A stretch of DNA of 64,000 bases from NCBI RefSeq assembly GCF_021155765.1, contig NC_060107.1, positions 10,836,501-10,900,500 on the forward strand. The letters run 5' to 3'. How positions within the stretch are numbered: the stretch's first letter is position 1; each line of letters begins with the position of its first letter. The notes under the pieces were generated by a model that made no database searches, had not been told where the DNA came from, and saw nothing but the letters and a program-made list of their open reading frames with translations. Origin of the DNA: Diprion similis (Eukaryota; Arthropoda; Insecta; Hymenoptera; Diprionidae). A program made the translations under genes and the position numbers. Below, piece by piece: positions 35,675-48,288 of this stretch.

Positions 35675-37699
35675 ATGGCGTTTTACTCAAAATACTTCCT
35701 GGTGGAATTCATTGGGGCAGTGTTTGCCCTGATCTGTGCTGCTTACATTTACCTGAAATACGTGACCTACAAGTACTGGAGTTGGAAGAACATCGATTTT
35801 GTCAAACCCGTTGTTCCCTTTGGCAACCTATGGCCGGTGCTTTTGGTTCGCGCTTCAATTGGTAAGGCAAATTAACCGAAGCCGGATCTTTTCGTAGAAA
35901 TTTTGGCTCTACTACTGAGCGTAGGACTTTGCAGGCTTTCATTTGGGGCTAAAATGTCGGCTTGATCCGTGATTTATTTTACAGGTATAACTTCGAAGTG
36001 TTTTTTGTGTTTCAGGTGAACGGTTTCGAGACATATACTTGAAGTTTAGGAAAAGTCGAGTCGTTGGGGTTTACATGTTTCACAAGCCTGCACTTGTGGT
36101 CAACGATCCTGATCTCATACGTTTTATTCTGACAAAACAGTTCGCGAATTTCCACGATCGTGGAACCTATTGCAATGAGAAGACCGATCCGTTGTCTGGT
36201 CATCTTTTCGCAATTCCCGGTGCCAAGTGGAAGTTCCTCAGGACCAAGTTTTCTCCAACATTCACTTTGAGCAAGATGAAGCAGATGTTCTTCACGGTTC
36301 AGGAATGCTCCGAAAAAATGGTGGAATTCGTTGGTCCTCAAGCTAAGAATCGTAAAGTGATTGACGTAAAGGACCTCGTAGCAAGGTCGGCTGATTTTTC
36401 ATCTATCCCGTTTCTTCTACTCTCACGAAGAGCATCTGGAAATCGCTATTGGTACTGACGATCATCCCTGATCTTGCGATTTCAGATTTTCAACCGACGT
36501 GATCGCGTCGGTTGCTTTTGGGATTCAGTGCAACAGCATCGAGAACCCAAATGCAGAGTTCAGGGAGTATGGTCGGAAGGTTTTAAGGCCGAGACCAATA
36601 ATGGGTGTGATTTCGTTGTTGGCTCCGTCCTTGCTAGATATGATCGGAATTTCTAATACCGACGCCGATGTGGAAAAATTCTTCATCAGTGCTTTTACCG
36701 AAACAGTAGAGTACAGAGCAGCTAACAGCGTGGTACGGAAGGACTTCTTAGACTTGATTATTCAACTGATGAACAAGGGTCACGTAGAAAATGACGATAA
36801 GAAATCGGCTCAACTATCAGGTGACGCCATGATTTACACGAGGTAACAAATTTGAGAATTTCGGTAGACTAATATTTGCTGACTCTTGCAGAGTTTGATA
36901 GTCAGAAAATCACCTTGCTCGAAGGAGCAGCGCAGGCCTTCGTATTCTGGTTAGCTGGCTTCGAGACGTCGTCTTCAACCGTTACTCACTGTCTCTATGA
37001 GTTAGCGCTGCACCAGGACATCCAGGACAAAGTGGCCGAGGAAGTGAACGGAGTGCTGGCAGAATTCGGGGGAATGTCTTACAACGGAGTCAAGGAGATG
37101 CGCTATCTTTACAAAGTCGTATCAGGTTGGTTTCCAGGAGTGAAGATTTCTCCGTGTCTTCTCAACCGCGTCATCGGACTCTGACTTCAGTTCTCCGTCA
37201 TTGTCCACAGAAACCTTGAGGAAGTATCCAGTTGTCCCGATTCTGAACAGAGAATGCACGACGGAAACGGATCTCCCCGAAACTGGACTCCACGTTGAAA
37301 AGGGCACCGCGATAATCATTCCCGTTTTCGGAATCCACAACGATCCCGAAATATATCCAGACCCGGACAAATTCGACCCCGAACGTTTCACGGAGGAGAA
37401 CATCGCCAGCAGACATCCGTACTCTTATCTGCCATTCGGCGAAGGTCCGAGGAACTGCATCGGTAGGTTTAAATCGTATCAAGAGTTACGAGCCTTGGTG
37501 AAACTGATATTTCTTTATTGCTTTTCTCACTGCAGGCATGAGGTTTGGATTAGTACAAACGCAGGTTGCCCTCGCTAGTTTGCTATCGAAATACCGCTTC
37601 ACGCCAGGGGCAGATCTCAAAGTACCGATGGTAATTGACAAAGCCAGTTTCGGAATCGCACCAGAAGGTGGAATAACACTTCGAATCGAACAGCGATAG
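35675..37699 (+). CDS. CYP6: Cytochrome P450, CYP6-type (gene 4 of 4), 513 residues
   Basis: Coding exons: 35675-35861, 36016-36385, 36486-36820, 36892-37125, 37211-37462 and 37536-37699 (TAG). The first coding exon and its upstream acceptor region are almost identical to those of gene 2. Part of exon 3 (GIQCNSIENPNAEFREYGR) is identical to gene 1 at the DNA level over about 50 bases. The fourth coding intron is identical to that of gene 1 by eye. WKFLR, AGFETS, ETLR, PERF and FGEGPRNCIG (Cys458) are intact. An otherwise invariant FTSSKMKQ is FTLSKMKQ here, just after helix C. The first coding intron is 154 bp against 77 in gene 2, through a roughly 77-bp insertion. ER-bound monooxygenase; substrate unknown. 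Confidence 0.95.
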
Positions 37700-37796
37700 T
37701 ATTTCATATTGTATGGTGCAGCACTGCCAGTAAAAAATGAAAAACAAACATACTTACTGACAATTGTCAATGCTTCTGCCGTAATGACCATTCAAT

Positions 37797-37806
37797 AATA
37801 AATAAA
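37797..37806 (+). terminator. Overlapping AATAAA signals, P450 gene 4
   Basis: AATAAATAAA provides two overlapping hexamers (37797 and 37801) about 100 bases after the TAG. This is the end of the P450 cluster; no fifth copy follows. Confidence 0.55.
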
Positions 37807-37810
37807 GAAA

Positions 37811-40800
37811 TAAAAATAATTATCTGCAGGTATTACGAGTGAATCGTATTGTCAAACTATTGTTAAAATTTCATTTTTCGGTATTGAATTGTATGCAACT
37901 TAACCCAATATTTTTCTTTCTCAAGAATCAACCCTCAGTTCAATTCAACAACAACTTTAATCCTACCATCGAAGAATATCCGAATATCCGAAAATTTTTA
38001 GTGGCTAATCGGTAAATAAATTGACCGTCAAATCGTGTCGAAAAATGTTTACGAGTGTGGATTTCACTACTCCTATTCAACGCAGGGGAGTTTTCGTGCT
38101 TTTTTAATAATTATATCCGCAGAGCCCTTCTTTTCTGCCCTTAACCAGGCTGCTCAAGGCCTGCTTTCCACAGTACCGATTGATTTTGGTCATTTTCGAA
38201 TCTTTTCGCAATTCGCATCCCTATCGAAAGTAAAAACTTGGAGGTTATGATTCTAGCAAACATTGGCCGTAACAATTCGGTTCAACCAGTTTAGAATTCT
38301 CGTGCAATTTTGGTCGGCCAGTCGTTTTTTCCCCATCAGCAAAAACTCGCGGCGGTTAAACCTTGCGCGAAATTGTCCATCATACCTCGCTCCTCCATGT
38401 TTTTGTTGCATTACTTGAGAGCATCGATCGTTCGCAGCTGGCTATTTTCCCTGCGTTCCCATGAGTCGTATTGCACCTCGCAATTTGCATCAACGGTATA
38501 ACCAGCCAAGAATAGTACGACTAAAAATGATCGGGTTTTGAAAAATTTTATTCACTTGACGTGAAATAGGAGACCTTGGGTATTAAAGAAGAGAAAATAA
38601 ATATTAATGGTCTGCAGGGTCACCTCCATATTTTAACATTAGCTTTTTACCTCCCTTAATTACACCGACTTAATTAACGTCTCATCAGAAACGGGGATCG
38701 TGGTGAAATGGAAAAACGACCTCATCGTCCGGAAGTATGTTTTATCGTCTGGCGGCCGTTCAACGTAGGATTCGATCGAGGAATAGATAGAATTTTCCGT
38801 CCTTTTCCTTCTCTGGAAATGACTTTTCTATTCTTTTTCGAAAATCCAATCTATAATATGACAAAGAAAAATACTACAACTTTTTTGTTGAACAAATCTT
38901 TTCTTCGCTGCTTGTACTATTTAAGATTGAAAAAAGATCGTGCATTTACGAAATTTGTAAACTAGTCACAAAATTCTCAGCTTCCAAAGAATTCGTGAAA
39001 AGGAATCGTTTGTGGTCATTAAAGTATGAAAAATCTCAAAATTTTTTACCATCACATCTTACCGTTTCCAAAAAAAACGTTGAACGATTTCTTTCACTAA
39101 ATTTTGCCTTTAAATTTTGAGACCTTTCTATCGTCGAAAAAAGTGTTTTTATTGTAAAATAGTTCGATTTTCTTCAGTATCAAATCAAATTTTTTATTGG
39201 TCCTTAGCAACAGCTGAAAAAAATGATCCTATGTATTGAAACGGTTTTTGTAAGGTTTCAGAAACGAAAAAAATAGCTGGACCATTGTATCAAAAACCCG
39301 GGAATCGTGAGAATTTCAGATTTTCAGACAGTAATATAGGATCACCAGAGGTATGATTTTTGTTCCATTACGTAAACACAAATTTGGCACAAATTATGCA
39401 AATTTTGATAATCCAGAAAGTCGGATAATCCCTAATTTGACTTCTCAATGTCACTGAATTTGAATCCGAGACCAAAAACTCCAACATAAAACCCCGAGAT
39501 TCGATACAAAATTTTTAACACTATTCGTAATTAATAAATTCAAAGTATAAACTTAAAGCGTGTATCGATAAAATAAAAAGTGAACACCAACCGCGGGTGT
39601 AGAGTTTGGTGATTATGAACTAGACAAAAAGGGCGATATTAATTACCTGCCGAGCTTCACGTCTGCCACCCTACAATGGCGGAGATGGAAAGTAAACGTG
39701 AAACAGGTTAGGCACGATATATTTCAAGGATGAAGTAGCCGTCGTTGAACCCTCCTGAGGATATAACACAATTTGAAATTACTGTGTTTCTCGAGAAACG
39801 ACCGTTTGAAATCAGCTGATGTTAATAACTCCAATTAACAAGGCTGTGAATGCGATTATGGCGGCCCCTTGAATCTGGACCCGTCCAGGTGACTTTAGTT
39901 ACTAGTTTTTCGAGGAAATTCTTCGGAGAAATTTTGTGAATTACAAAAATATTCACAGAGAAACTTTGAGAAAGTGAATAGAATTAATTTTCTCATTCCA
40001 AATTATTGCTAGAGAAATTGGAGGAAATTTGAACATATTCTGCGGAAAAATTCTATAGAATAATGTTATTCCGAAACTTTGGAATTTTTCGTTTATTAAG
40101 TTACAGTTTTTCCGAGAAAGATTTCCTCCAGCAACCAGGTTTCATTTTATCGATGTACTAATATTTCATCCTCACATTCACTGACGGTGAGAAAAATGTT
40201 TTACGTTTTCAGATAATTCAATTAATAAAACTAAATAAAAAAAAAATATTTGAAGAATCCCAAGAAATTCATTACTAGCTTTGATCATGTCTAACTTTAT
40301 TTTAATTACGTACTCACAACAATACCAACATCTTCAGAGAAATTCGATACAGATTTTATGAGTTCCAATAAAGAAGTTGAAATTCAACGTGAATTTTTTG
40401 GAAAAACTGCTATAGATTACGAAAATATTTTTAAAGCATCTCAAAAGTGTAAGTCAATCCAATCCAATACTCAAAGCTTTATTATAAGATCTCGTTGAAT
40501 TTTTGAAAGTGTTCGAATCTGGCGTAAGTAATCAAAACACGATGGGAAATAATCGGAGTTTGTAAGAATTTTTAAGAGTCTGTGCAAGTTACGTCGGAAG
40601 TTTGCGTTGCCTATCCGACGGGCATGGAAACATCAGCTTTTACGAAACTTCAAAGATAATTAAATTCCTCTCTTGTGTGTCGGCCTAACTTGATTTTTGG
40701 TCAAAATTGAATTGTGATGTCAGGGTAGTAAGTAATGTAGTTGTTTACCTCCGGTTTGGAGGATGCCCACTCCGATTTTGGCAAGCGAGCAGGAAACGTG

Positions 40801-43800
40801 GGATCCCGACCCGTGACTGAAACTCATTTAGCCAGAACGAAAATCTTGAAAACAACCCCTGGACGAAACGGAAGGTTACTTTTCGTCTGGAAACTTTTTC
40901 CCCTGCACCGCAATATTGTTGCAATACTACCGAAGCGCAGTTGCATTTGCAGTTAGAATTTCTCACGATCATACGAATTTTGTGCAAGTGCAATAACATG
41001 CCACTAGAAATATTTTTACCCCTTTGTTCCAATCGAGGTAAAAAATTTTTAGAAACTCAAAAGAAATCACTTAAATTCGAAAATTTTTCACAATTTTAAA
41101 AAATTGGTAAATAGCGTAAACACACGTTCGAAAGCAAGTCATTCAAATTCAAACTGTTGAACTGGTGTGAAATCTAAACTCCAAGTCAGACGTCGTATCA
41201 TATGTTTGAAATTTTTTAAACACAAAAAAGTTTCCAGATGTGTTTGCAGGATTACGGTCAACGCTCGTCGAACGTATCAACGATCGTTTATTCCGCTCTG
41301 ATAAAACCACGTTGTATATGTATAAAGAGTATTCGAACCGTGTTCCGCAGTGCGAGTAACTCGTGTTTCGTTTGAGAGAGGCGTAAATTATCCCGACAAT
41401 TTGCGAGCTGCTACTGCGTCGAATCTCATTGTCGACGAAATAACGCTCTAGAGGAAATTCATTCGACCCGCACGACCCGCTCCTTCGCAATACAACCTCA
41501 AAAGGGACGATATTTGAGCTAAGCTATTTTACACTACCCGGTTTAACTGTTTGAAATGAAGGCACAGCTCTGGCTGTGGCTTAAATAACCATTCGCCAAA
41601 CTCACCCAGAGTTCCACCGTCTCTGAATTGTTTCAGGAGCTTTTTCCCTTTTTTCCCACAATATAAGTTATCCGATCAAATTTTACTGCTGAGACTTAGG
41701 AAAAGAGTGCATTATGGCATAATCCAAGATGATTTCATCTGTAAACTTAAGTATCAATTATCACTCACAAGAAATCAATATGGCGGTCATTGGCTCACTT
41801 CGAATTTAGTTTCGGCTGTAGATTTATTTCTAGAATTCGGAAAATATCGAGGAGGTTATATGTTGAATAAGTTAACGGCAAGAATCGGTCAGCAAAGAGT
41901 TCAACGGCGATCGAGTATCCAGAAATGAATAACTCGCGTTTCGAAATAACGGGTAACTGACGTCACGCGATAACCGTGCGTCGTTTTATTTTCTCGGCCC
42001 TCGGCGTCACCTCTGAAACTGTCAATCTTTACTTCCATGAATTTTATTAAGACGTATCACTCTCGACTTGCGCCTCTGCACCTTTCCAAATCACACTTCA
42101 CTTCACTTGCTGCGAGTATCGATCGATATCCGGAATTTTTTCAAAAGTCAGGTTATTTGCTTCCAAGTAGCTAACCTCTGTCCAAAGAGCTTCATTCATT
42201 CAACTTATCTCGACAGGTTCTTTCTGTCTCGTCTTCGCTATTCGCAGCATCCCTGATCAAGTGACAGTCCATTCGTGAAGAAATTTATTTGTTCAGAAAC
42301 TTTCAGAAATTTCTGTCGTCTCGCCATGAAGTTGGTCACCCTCTTCACTACGTGATTACACGACTTTTCGCGAATCTGTTCCTATCCTTTGTTCTGCAGG
42401 TTCGTTTACGGACAGTTTTTGAACTTGGAACGCTTTTGTAGATTTTGCTTTCAAAGATCGTATTTCAGTATCGACATAAAACACAATATTGTAGGAGCCT
42501 TTTTTTTTTTTTTCCAGCTTTGGCGCAGAGAAATCTACAAAGAATGCAATTCATTTGGAAAGCACTGTTTGAATTATTTCATGATCAAAACGGTATAAAT
42601 TTAAGTTTGAAAAGGTACTTCGAAGAGTGCGACTTGGACAAATGTCTCTCTCGTCAATTTCACCGTCGAGAAATTCCGAATCGAGTAGTGCTTAAACACC
42701 AACAACAGATTCCACGGTCCATTTCCTTTGAAAGAAGTCACTCCTGCAGAGTATTTCGATCGAGGCAGAACCTCAGAGTGAGGTGAAATGCATTCGACTA
42801 GCTGCTTTAAGTGACTCCGCTGAAATTCTCCTGCACAAAACTGAAGAATCTCTCTGAGCGGAAAAAAAGATGTCAGAAAAAAAAATATTCTTGCTTTCAG
42901 AAGTATTCTCTTCATAAACGAATAGAAAAAATCCACAATTTTACATGCAATTTATCGAAAAACTGTAAATAACTAATATTTACGTATCGTTATAATTTTT
43001 AGCAGAATATTTATCCTGATTAGAAAAAAACGAATAACTGCTTTTCTCGATACAGTAAAAGTTAATGAATTTCTTTCTCGTCCAGTCGACGCGTTGAGTA
43101 AATTTTGTTCAAACAATTATACATCAATTCCAGGAGTTCCTTTCCATTATCCTGCAGGTACTCGGAAGCTCAAAGCTCGATTTCACGTTGTTTTTTGGTG
43201 AAATTGTCGTGTCCTTGTCACCCTTCACGGTACATGTATAGCTCGTTGTACCCGGAGGCATTGCAGTCATAGCCGCGGCAAAAGCAGAGGCAAAGGGTGA
43301 AAGCGCCCGGACATCAGTCGACCCTTAATAATTTGAAAGGGGTGGGTGTATCTATTATAATTCGAACGGAAGGCGCCACGTGTGGGAAACAATCGCAGCC
43401 GAGGATAAACGAGGTTGTATTACACGTGAACCTGTATTTCGTAAGTAGAAATGACGCCTTTGTGTTACGTTTTCTTTTGTTTTTGGTTTTTTGGTTTTTT
43501 GGTTTTTTTTTTTTTTATTTATACTCAATGATCAAATTATAGATTCTATTCTATAATTCTATAGTCGGAGTTTTCGATTCTTATATAATTTTCATTCATT
43601 AATTGATATAATTTTGTTTGATGAGAGTTCATATATGAAACAATAAAAGCTTTATTTTTGTGTACGAGAACCTTTGGCAGAAAATAAATGTAATTGAAAA
43701 ACAGAGTGACCGAATGGAATTTGCAAAAATTGGATACCTCTGGTTTTTTTTTTTTTTTATATTAAAATTGACGGTTTTTAAATTTCATCCCTTTTCATTG

Positions 43801-46800
43801 AGTTTAGCCAAATTGTTGATTCTGGTTGAATCGTTTATTGGTTTTGGACGCGTCGATATTTCGAAAAATGCGTATCTCGGTCCGCGCAAAGTGTGTATAA
43901 CCTAATGCAAAATGCAAATGGCGTTTCGCACACATGGCGGCTGCAGAAATTTGTAAGCAAAGGTTTTATCTGGCTTGGAATCTGCCGGAAACCACACGCC
44001 ACTTGACCCGTGGATAATGGACTGTTATCCACGGAGGCAGATAGCCGGGTGGCTATAACTGGGAGTTTTCGTGCCTCCCTTTCGTGTTTCGTGCTTTTTT
44101 CACCCCCGTTTCTCGGCACAGATACCAGAGCGAAAAAACAAATAAGAATTATTACCAAAAAATCAGCTCGTCGTGACAATTTCATCTGGTATTTTACTGT
44201 CGGTCACAAAAGTTAAACGATACATTATTGAAGGCTAATTTGCCGACGAAACATCTTTTTATTTATTGCCGATTTTTAGAGGTCATCGATTCTTATTATT
44301 TTATATTTTTCACAAGATTGACTAAAGTGTAACACATTATTTTTCAATTTTTAGTAATTTTGAAAAAATCTTTCACATCCTCGTTTGAGTCTGAAAAAAC
44401 GTATTACGTATTCAAAACTCAAATCAATGAACATCTGTTTTAATTTTCACTCAAGTGTGGCAGAAATTCTTTCGATTTTTGATCCAAAGCTGCATGTGTA
44501 GTGATTTCAAAAAAGCTTTTCATCGTCATGTGAGCTTAGGTATACATATATACATGCAGCGTATGTTCAGGAAAGAACTCGATGAATTTTTTCAATTTTT
44601 TACTCGCGCTTAAGCCAATATTTACAAGTTTGGTGCTCGAGGCATGCACAGCGATTTTGAAAAAAGGCTTCGCACGATCATGTGGATTAAAAAAACGTAT
44701 ATAGCTTCAAGGGTTGTTTATTATGGGAATTTTTGGGGTTCGGAACTTCGAACCGTTGAGCACAGGCGGTAATTAAATTGGTGAATGGTAATTCTGTTAT
44801 CGTTTGATTCAACATGCGATGGATCGTGCAAGCTATATATCTACAACATAGACGAGATTCGTTTTGAAACATTTCGCGAGAGCGATTCCCTGTATGAATT
44901 ATTTTCACGGGCGCGAATAAACAGCCAAAAAATTTGCATACAGGAGAATTCAAAGGCAGTCTTTCTTAAATTGTTTCACTTGATAATTGTTTTCTTCACC
45001 GTGGCTCAATAAATTTTTAAGATAAACGTAAAAGCAATTCTGACAGTCTTTCAAGCCCTCTCCCCCCCCCCCCCCCCCCTTGAGGGTGAAATTACAAGCT
45101 TATATAATTAATACGTGAAATGTATTATATAATTGATAGTAATTATATTTGGCACACAATGTCAAGTGTTAATGAAATAATTCAATAAGGCAATTAAGAA
45201 GTTTAACGAGTAACGAATCTTGAATCCATATTGGAATAAATAACGTTACAGCGTTAATTACATCTCGAAAAAGAAAAACATTTATTACGCTACAAGAGAG
45301 AATTTATTTATTCTTTTTGCAAAAACAAAACAACATCCATTCGGTATTTGCAGTTTTACGAATCATTTTCTACACCGTTCTACGGTTTGAAAAAGTAAAA
45401 AACTTCTGTTCAATTTATTCAATTCATCGATAAATACTTAGTTTAATTCAAAATCAGCTTTTTCAATATTCAATATTCTATTGAAAATAGCGAAAGCGAC
45501 GATTCTCAAAATAATTCTGTCGGATGTAAAAGGGTCGAATCTCTTGCAGAGAAAATTCGTGACTTGTTGGGAGAAAGGTTTTCACTGATTACGAGTATGA
45601 AATTTTTTTCGTGTTTGCTACACTTTTTTTTGATCTTAGCGGATTTCTAATCCAAATTATTCGATAAAGTAATACGATAATCAGGATAAATCTCGTTTTA
45701 CGTTCACACCGGGGCTCGTTTTCTTCTCCGAAATAAATATTGTCGTTTGTTTTTCAAAACCAGTCCTACAGGAAAATTCTCAAGAATTTCTACTCATCGA
45801 TTTGTATTTTTTTCAACTTTCAATCCCGTTACTTTGATCACAGAAGCTCGGGTGAGTTTATTGCGAAATGTAAGACATGTATAAAGAGTAACAAATATGG
45901 AACTTGAAGAATCGAGGCTTGGAGCTTTTTGTTGGGTCCATAGAAGAGAAAAATCTATAGAATATTTCTTCAAAAAACTTGTGTCACTGTGTTGAAAAAA
46001 ATATGGCATTTCTTTTTCTTGATTTGTGCCTTTTTTCTAACATCATACGTGGGTTTATCGAAAAATTCTAAGATTTATTTAACTTTTTCTGAGACAGAGT
46101 GTAAGTATGACGAATTGTGAAAAGAAGCTTAACTTCGGTTCGGTTCGGTTCGGAAGGTTTTTCTTCGCAGCTAAAAGTTGAAAAGGAAAATAAAGAGAGT
46201 CGTAGAATGTTATAAAATATTTCAAAATTGTAGATTATACTAACTCGAAACGGAAATCAAATTGCTGTGGAATGGCTTAATGCATAAAATAATAATGTTG
46301 CAGAAATATTTGAGCAATATTTGCAGTAATATTACAAATGCATGATTTTTATTCTAAGCGCTGCGAAATCGCGATGAGTGGCATAATTTCCAGAAATAGA
46401 ATTCTCGTATCAGGTTGAAGAAAAATAAAATTGCAAAAAAATTATTTCGATATTGAAAACATGTAAGATGCAGCTAAAAATTCAAATCTTTATTTATTTG
46501 GGGCGATTAGGTGTAAAAATAGGATAAAAAACATTTCGAATGTTTCCACGAAAGGAAAAACTAAAAATATAGACACAAAAGTGAATCTTTGGCTAGATTT
46601 TTGTCTAGGATAGATGAACAAATAACAATTTTGTCATAATGCAGAACGCAACGACCCCTACGGTAACCAATTAATTCTCAGAGAATGATACGCTCAAAAA
46701 GTCGATTTGGCATTGGTTTGGTTAAGCGGTGTCGAGTGTGAAACAACTGTTAAAAAAGCAAACAATCCCGAGTTTTCCGCGTGAAAGAAGAAAAGAAAAT

Positions 46801-46823
46801 GTAGCAAGAAAAGTGATCCTATA
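37811..46823. other. Nine-kilobase non-coding stretch
   Basis: I find no supported gene. Open frames are short and scattered on both strands. It contains a GGTTTTTT-type simple repeat (43475-43515), a C18 run (45062-45079) and four tandem TTCGG units near 46135. The ATG at 39676 followed by a donor-like GTTAGG is noted under rejected items. Confidence 0.55.
45062..45079. repeat. C18 homopolymer
   Basis: An uninterrupted run of 18 C in AT-rich DNA. Similar G/C runs occur at 13022, 13744 and 16355. Confidence 0.95.
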
Positions 46824-47343
46824 CAGGGTGTCCCAGAACTAAGTGATCAAATTGATGAGGGTAATAGAAAAGGTCGAGCTAAGTAAAAAAGCTGTAGCTA
46901 CGACTGATTAAAAATCGTCTTGTCACGAATGCTTTTTTTAGGAAACTTAATGCTCTACAAGAATATGCAAACAAAATTTTTTTATCTCAAACAGTTAAAA
47001 AGTTATTGCAGTTTGAATAAAAAAAGATTTTTTTTACGTGTTATTTAAAAGGGAAATTTCAAATGGCCAGCGACACCTTTTAAAATTGAGCTAAATTTTT
47101 TTTCCACCGAGAGAATTTTTTTCTCGGTATATAAGTCCTTTCTGAGCCATAAATTCGATAGTTTAGTTTTTTCGGCTCACCCTTACAAGGATTAACGCTC
47201 ACTCGTTGCTGAAAGCTCTGATACCACAGCGTGCAAGTCTTTCCACACTTTCTTTTTCAGTTTTAAGGTTAATTTTTAATTGACTCAGCTCGACCGTCTC
47301 CATTGCCCCTATCATTTCGGTCACTCAATTCTGAGACACCCTG
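46824..47343. mobile_element. TA-flanked MITE, 520 bp
   Basis: The element starts CAGGGTGTCCCAGAACTAAG and its inverse end starts CAGGGTGTCTCAGAATTGAG. The two ends stay similar for about 57 bp, through GGTCGAGCT. It is bounded by TA on both sides (46822-46823 and 47344-47345), as expected for Tc1/mariner-type insertion. The interior has no long frame, so it is non-autonomous. Confidence 0.75.
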
Positions 47344-47439
47344 TACAGCAACTTTCTCAGGGAGATGGATAAACAGATGACACTTTAATCGCAACGAAGG
47401 AGACGACGACCCGATGATCGATAATAATTCTCACCTTGA

Positions 47440-48050
47440 AAGCTGGCGTGGGACAAGCGTGCGAGTCTGTCTATTCTGGTCGGGTGGCTAGAGCTTCGGA
47501 AATATGAGACCGAAGCTCGAAAAGCGGAGACGCGCGGCGGCGATCCGGTCGCCATCCGGGGGAAAAGCTCGGGGGTGAGGCCGGGTTCCGGGGGTGGCCG
47601 GCAGGGAGCGCGCGCGGCGTAAGCAGGGCCAACCCTCTTCCAGGCTTCATTCGCGTCGCGAGCCGTGCACCCTGCAGATCACCCCGCCGCGTCGAAAAAG
47701 CTCGACTTGATCGAGGCCCGGGTAATATCGCCGCGGCGAAATAACGCGGGTGCAGGTGGCCGAAGAAACGGTCCTTCGAAGTGCGCGAGTGCCGAAGTCC
47801 GCGAGCTTTCGGTTTGCGAGAGTGCGAGAGAGGGTGGATCGTGAAAGCTCAGAGCTTTCGTTCGCCCCTCACCTCTGTCTCAGTGTTTTCTTGTACACTT
47901 GTTATCCGCACGCATCCCTTGCACCGACGGCCAGAATTTTTCTCATCGAGCTTTTCGAGAGCTTGCACAGCTTTTCTGCCTGCCTGCGTGCGTACGTGCG
48001 TGTCAATATGTGGCACGCAATTCACATCACACCGTGTAACGGAGTGTGGG
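47440..48050 (+). promoter_or_regulatory. GC- and CpG-rich block, probable promoter or first exon
   Basis: The block contains many CG dinucleotides (for example GACGCGCGGCGGCGATCC and GGGAGCGCGCGCGGCG) in otherwise AT-rich DNA. The longest frame (47750-48055) has no recognisable product and is probably 5' UTR. Such blocks usually mark promoters of broadly expressed or developmental genes. Strand is uncertain; plus is preferred because of the exon-like segment just downstream. Confidence 0.45.
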
Positions 48051-48090
48051 ATTAATCTGGTTGGAACTCTTCAATTTTATAAACTTTCAG

Positions 48091-48204
48091 GGTGATCAGA
48101 TATGGAACCAATCAAAGACGACGGCTTATCAGTGTTATAGTGAGCTTGCAGAAACTGCCGGACCGAAAGTTCTGCGTGTGCTTGGATTTTATGCTCTACC
48201 AAAT
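48091..48204 (+). other. Exon-like segment with strong splice sites
   Basis: A pyrimidine-rich acceptor ending AACTTTCAG and the consensus donor GTGAGT at 48205 bound 114 bases open in two frames. The frame starting at the acceptor encodes GDQIWNQSK...LGFYALPN. It may be a coding exon or a second 5' UTR exon of the gene starting in the CpG-rich block. No family is recognised. Confidence 0.3.
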
Positions 48205-48288
48205 GTGAGTAACGCATGGACACTTAATTTAGTACGATATGATCATTGGGAAGGTATGGTAATGCGAATTTTTTAAAAGTTTTTATCG

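Noticed and set aside
39676..39706. ATGGCGGAGATGGAAAGTAA followed by a GTTAGG donor, a possible first coding exon
   Set aside because: Only ten codons, no partner exon found, and ATGGCGGA words are common in interspersed repeats.
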